Shown one piece after another: positions 36,259 to 38,994 of a stretch of DNA of 38,994 nucleotides; the first letter of the stretch is position 1; each line of letters opens with the position of its first letter. The notes beneath the pieces are model-generated. The model did not search any database and was not told the origin of the DNA. It saw nothing but the letters and a program-made list of their open reading frames with translations. The stretch comes from Desulfofundulus thermosubterraneus DSM 16057. GTDB lineage: Bacteria; Bacillota; Desulfotomaculia; Desulfotomaculales; Desulfovirgulaceae. The position numbers and the translations under genes are program-made. The DNA lies in assembly GCF_900142025.1 (NCBI RefSeq), contig NZ_FQZM01000035.1, positions 1-38,994 of the forward strand, written 5' to 3'.

Positions 36259-38727
36259 TTAAAGAAGCCTGATGTTTTGTTTTGTCCTGCCGCCTTTTGT
36301 CCCCCTGGAATAGGATGTTTTTTCGATTACAATTTCTTTCCTGGCTACGAGAGTTGCCAAAATATCGTCCAGTTTCTTCACCGGCAGTTTCGTCCTCCTC
36401 AAGAGAACCGATTTCGAACAACTACCCCCCTCTCTCTGCAGCGCGTCCATGACGATCCGCCTTTCTGCCATGAACTCGCTGGTCGAAAGCCAGTTCTCCG
36501 CAACAAACGCCGTTGCTTTCCAGAAATATCTCGCTAGCCCTATGGCCTGCTCCACCGCCTCTCTTGAAATCTTTATTTCTGTGCACACCGGGTCGAAGAA
36601 GAACTCCCCGCCCGTCCCTATTTCCCCTTCCTCGGCCATCTTCGCCACTTCCATGATAAGGGCAAGTTTTTTCGTAATAGTGTCCAGGCGGGCCAGGAGC
36701 TCCGCTTCGAGCAAGTTCCCGTTCTCCTGCCGGAATTTCCGCAGTTCCCTGGCAAACTTCAGATAGACTTCCCTTGCTTCGTCGCTGAAGCTCGTTCCGG
36801 CAGGCCCTGCCATCGCGACCCTTTTCAGCTTTTCGACAAGTGCTTGTGTGACTTCCTCCGGCACCGGCGGCTGGAAATCTTCGGGTTCCTTCTCCCGCGG
36901 CCCGGCCGGAACCAGGCAGCACCGCTGGAAGAAACCGCTGTACTTGATCTGATCCGTGGCCGCCGCCGTCAGCGTCTGCGGCGTCGTCACAAGGAACCAG
37001 TTCACGAACACGTTTTCGATCCGGTACGGCGCACGCTTCCCGCCCTGGCGCCGCTCGAACCCCGTCCGGCGCGGGCAGTCATAAAGTTTGAGCATCTGGC
37101 CCAGAGTGCCGGAGAGGTAATCCTTTTTCTGCAGTGCTTCCAGGTGGAGGGCCGCTTCATCCGTGAACACCATCCCCACCGTGTACCGGCACACTGCAGT
37201 GATCAGCGCCAGTTTGTGGCTCAGTGCTTCCGGGGAGAAGTCGTCATCCCATATAGGCTCTTTCATCGCCAACCTGCCGTTCGGCTTTTCATCATCCTTG
37301 ATACCCGTGTCTACCTGTTCGTACTCCCCTCTTTCGGGGAACATGTGCGCGGCCACCGTCTCGTCTTTTACGATTTCTTCCCACAGTTCCCTGCACAGGT
37401 GCTGTAGGGTCGACTTGCGCGTGTCGGAACTGGGGCCGATGACGAACACCCACAGGTTTGGGTACGTCCGCCGGCGGCCTTCCTGGAGCCACACCCGCCT
37501 CCCGATGAGCAGGGACAGGAGGCAGAGCGCGGCCGCCATCCGGATTTCAAGGTTGGCGTCGGTACTCAGGGCGAAATAATCCGTAATTTCCTTCAACAGC
37601 CCCCTTACCGGCGGTTTCGCCAGGAAAGCCGGGGTGTCGTCGTCGACAATTTTGATGTCCTCTTCGGGGTCCGGGGTTTCCCCGGCTTTTTCCGGGTTCA
37701 GCACGCGCAGTAGTTCCCTCAGCGTTTCCGGCGGCAGCCGCTCGGCCAGGTAGGACACCCCGGCGACTTCTTCTCCGTCGGCCAGTTTCCGGTAAGTGTT
37801 CCGGACGGCGGTCACCCTGTCATCAGGTTCTTCGTCTTTCGCTTCGTGGGCAATTTTTTGCATCAGGGCTTCCGCAGTCCGCCGGGCGAAACCCCTTTTG
37901 GCCAGAAGCCCCGCCAGCCCCAGAGCCAGGTGGTGCCTGTGCGGAGGCTTCCAGTGCGGGGCCAGGAGGTTAACCAGGGAGGCGGTTGTTTCCAGTGAAA
38001 GCGCCGCTTCTCCTGCTTTCCCCGGCATGCCGGAGTCAAAACCTTTTCTCCTGTTTTCGAGTTTTTCCAGGAGTTTACCGAGGGCGGTTTTCGCCGCTTC
38101 CACCGTGACCCTGTTTTTCAGGGCGGCAGAAGCGAACTCTTCCGCGGTCATTACGTTGCCCTCGTCATCCATAACGACCCGCCTGCCTCCGGCCGCGTCG
38201 GGGCCGAAGTACGGCAGGTTCACGCAGTTGCCCACCTGCCCGGGAGAAAGTTTTTCCTGTTTCGGGAAGACTTCCACGAGGGTTCCTTTCCCAACACCCG
38301 GAGGGATGCCCGCGCAGTTGAGCGCGGCGGACACCAGCGCCCGCGCCAGGGAAGCGGGGATCTCACCGGCGAAGAAAACCCAGACGTGGTGCCCTTTACT
38401 TTTAGAACGTTCCAGCCACGAAGTTATTCCCACCTCGGACAGCGCATTTCGCAAGAGTTTCGCCCGGTCAAGCGTGCTTTCAGGGTCGTCTTTATTGTCA
38501 AAGTCAGCGCACGCCCAACGGCATGTGCCGTCGTCCGTTACCGGGTAGACGGCCAGGTTTTCCCGCCCTTCCAGGTGGGCCATCAGGTGGGTGACAGACC
38601 AGTCTCCCCTGACGCACTCAATTTTTCCATCAGGTGCAAGCACCCCGCGGGCGTCTTCGCGCCCCTTGAAGAGGTTGTCGAAATTGACGGCCAGGACTGC
38701 TAACTCTTTTGAAGGCTTTGAAGGCAT
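36259..38727 (-). CDS. Primase-helicase: AEP primase domain fused to DUF3987-type ATPase
   Basis: 822 residues from ATG 38727, with GGAAGGTG about 9 nt upstream; earlier codons back to 38787 lack a site. The N-terminal 200 residues look like the archaeo-eukaryotic primase of TOTE-type systems: WACADFDNKDDPES with the metal-binding D75/D77, and ERSKSKGHHVWVFF (about 106-119) with the catalytic histidine region. A helical linker follows (about 245-340). From 375 comes a DUF3987-like ATPase: WVFVIGPSSDTRKSTLQ (Walker A near 431-440) and GMVFTDEAALHLEAL (Walker B). The C-terminus has a winged-helix-like stretch (MDALQREGGSCSKSVLLRR). It should prime and unwind at the adjacent origin and is probably the main replication protein. 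Confidence 0.85.
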   Translation of the reverse strand: MPSKPSKELAVLAVNFDNLFKGREDARGVLAPDGKIECVRGDWSVTHLMAHLEGRENLAVYPVTDDGTCRWACADFDNKDDPESTLDRAKLLRNALSEVGITSWLERSKSKGHHVWVFFAGEIPASLARALVSAALNCAGIPPGVGKGTLVEVFPKQEKLSPGQVGNCVNLPYFGPDAAGGRRVVMDDEGNVMTAEEFASAALKNRVTVEAAKTALGKLLEKLENRRKGFDSGMPGKAGEAALSLETTASLVNLLAPHWKPPHRHHLALGLAGLLAKRGFARRTAEALMQKIAHEAKDEEPDDRVTAVRNTYRKLADGEEVAGVSYLAERLPPETLRELLRVLNPEKAGETPDPEEDIKIVDDDTPAFLAKPPVRGLLKEITDYFALSTDANLEIRMAAALCLLSLLIGRRVWLQEGRRRTYPNLWVFVIGPSSDTRKSTLQHLCRELWEEIVKDETVAAHMFPERGEYEQVDTGIKDDEKPNGRLAMKEPIWDDDFSPEALSHKLALITAVCRYTVGMVFTDEAALHLEALQKKDYLSGTLGQMLKLYDCPRRTGFERRQGGKRAPYRIENVFVNWFLVTTPQTLTAAATDQIKYSGFFQRCCLVPAGPREKEPEDFQPPVPEEVTQALVEKLKRVAMAGPAGTSFSDEAREVYLKFARELRKFRQENGNLLEAELLARLDTITKKLALIMEVAKMAEEGEIGTGGEFFFDPVCTEIKISREAVEQAIGLARYFWKATAFVAENWLSTSEFMAERRIVMDALQREGGSCSKSVLLRRTKLPVKKLDDILATLVARKEIVIEKTSYSRGTKGGRTKQNIRLL

Positions 38728-38784
38728 AGTGCACGCACCTTCCTCTCCAAGAAAAAATCCCGGCCGTTTTTGCGGTGGTTGTGT

Positions 38785-38828
38785 CAATCAAAAAGTTACC
38801 CACCACGGTAATCAAAAAGGGAACCACC
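38785..38828. repeat. Direct repeats upstream of the primase-helicase gene
   Basis: CAATCAAAAAGTTACCCACC (38785-38804) and TAATCAAAAAGGGAACCACC (38809-38828) match at 16 of 20 positions and start 24 bp apart. They lie 58-101 bp before the start of the primase-helicase gene and may be an operator or extra initiator sites. Confidence 0.5.
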
Positions 38829-38994
38829 CCTGGACATAAAAATCCTCTTGAACTAATACTGTCTTCTGCTAAATATAGTAATTTTTTTAAGGAGCGAATT
38901 CACCTCCCATGGTGATTATGTTCGTTAAACCGCCGGCCAGGAACTGGATTTATTCCAGTTCTCGTCCGGGAACCCACGCGAAAGTCGGCTAATT
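38829..38994. other. Right-edge region without an assigned gene
   Basis: The plus strand has AAGGAG, then a 26-codon frame from ATG 38909 (MVIMFVKPPARNWIYSSSRP...) ending at TAA near the edge; I cannot assign it. The perfect hairpin GAACTGGA-TTTAT-TCCAGTTC lies inside it (about 38940-38960). An AT-rich stretch at 38855-38890 could contain the promoter of the leftward primase-helicase gene. Confidence 0.3.

Noticed and set aside
38830-38845. 13-codon leader peptide (MSRGGSLFDYRGG) before the primase-helicase gene
   Set aside because: It lies wholly within the direct repeats, has only a weak ribosome binding site, and shows no terminator or attenuator pairing downstream.
1-38994. Circular molecule joined at the window ends
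   Set aside because: Reading the transposase frame across the joint gives a few open codons but not transposase sequence, so closure cannot be supported. The left edge more likely marks an assembly break in a repeated IS.
38900-38994. Copy of the ISNCY end at the right edge
   Set aside because: Only a short ATGGGAGG-GAA-TC similarity to the left-edge transposase leader was found, with no GTGACA repeats. This is too little to call a second copy.
1-38994. tRNA or rRNA genes
   Set aside because: No cloverleaf-like CCA-adjacent segments or rRNA core sequences were noticed while reading both strands; a covariance-model scan would be needed to exclude a tRNA formally.

Overview
The window looks like part of a mobile replicon (plasmid, phage-plasmid or integrated element) of a GC-rich, spore-forming clostridium of the Desulfotomaculum/Pelotomaculum kind. 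The basis is strong AGGAGG-type ribosome binding sites, frequent GTG/TTG starts, Firmicute-type RecU, a SpoVS-like protein, anaerobic radical-SAM chemistry, and clostridial IS607, IS200/IS605 and IscB elements. No virion structural, tail or lysis genes, tRNAs, rRNAs or CRISPR arrays were seen. The host assignment is inference from gene types, not from a database match.

Layout. Positions 1-9100 are an accessory, IS-rich arm: a truncated ISNCY-type transposase at the left edge, an IS607 element (serine recombinase + TnpB), a YdjM-like membrane hydrolase, a PH-domain protein, a complete IS200/IS605 element (TnpA + TnpB), a radical-SAM NrdG fused to a glycyl-radical-like segment, VapBC, a ParM-type actin with a small partner, and a TnpB remnant. 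Positions 9100-19800 carry a DUF2325 protein and its partner, a MaoC gene apparently inserted over a truncated DNA methyltransferase, and a leftward operon-like run. That run includes two proteins sharing an MGGG-KKK N-terminus (one with a kinase-like fold, one with a C-terminal domain that may be ADP-ribosyltransferase-like), an ADP-ribosylglycohydrolase and a PHP phosphoesterase, all downstream of an IscB element with its omega RNA.

Positions 19800-28600 form a compact leftward replication/recombination operon: HIRAN protein, zinc-ribbon protein, SbcD, an SbcC/Rad50 split over three genes, a 46-residue zinc ribbon, RecU, Dam-type methylase, SpoVS-like protein, DnaN, ParB-like protein and a DUF4417-like protein. 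It starts at a good sigma-A promoter (28652-28680) divergent from a small Cro/CI-type repressor gene. The 16-bp palindrome GTTTAGATTTCTAAAC overlaps this control region, recurs as a degenerate copy at the repressor promoter, and recurs exactly 21 kb away beside the par genes. Positions 29000-38800 continue with DNA polymerase I, an SF2 helicase, MazEF, a UvrD-type helicase and a primase-helicase. Between the last two lies a 600-bp gene-free region full of GGTGAAAAAACCT iterons, palindromic repeats and AT-rich blocks, which is the best candidate for the replication origin.

Together the genes describe a replicon that brings its own primase-helicase, polymerase, sliding clamp, helicases and end-processing/recombination enzymes, segregates with an actin filament, is kept by two toxin-antitoxin pairs, and may be switched by a lambda-like repressor. 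Much of the accessory content has been rearranged by IS200/IS605-superfamily insertions.
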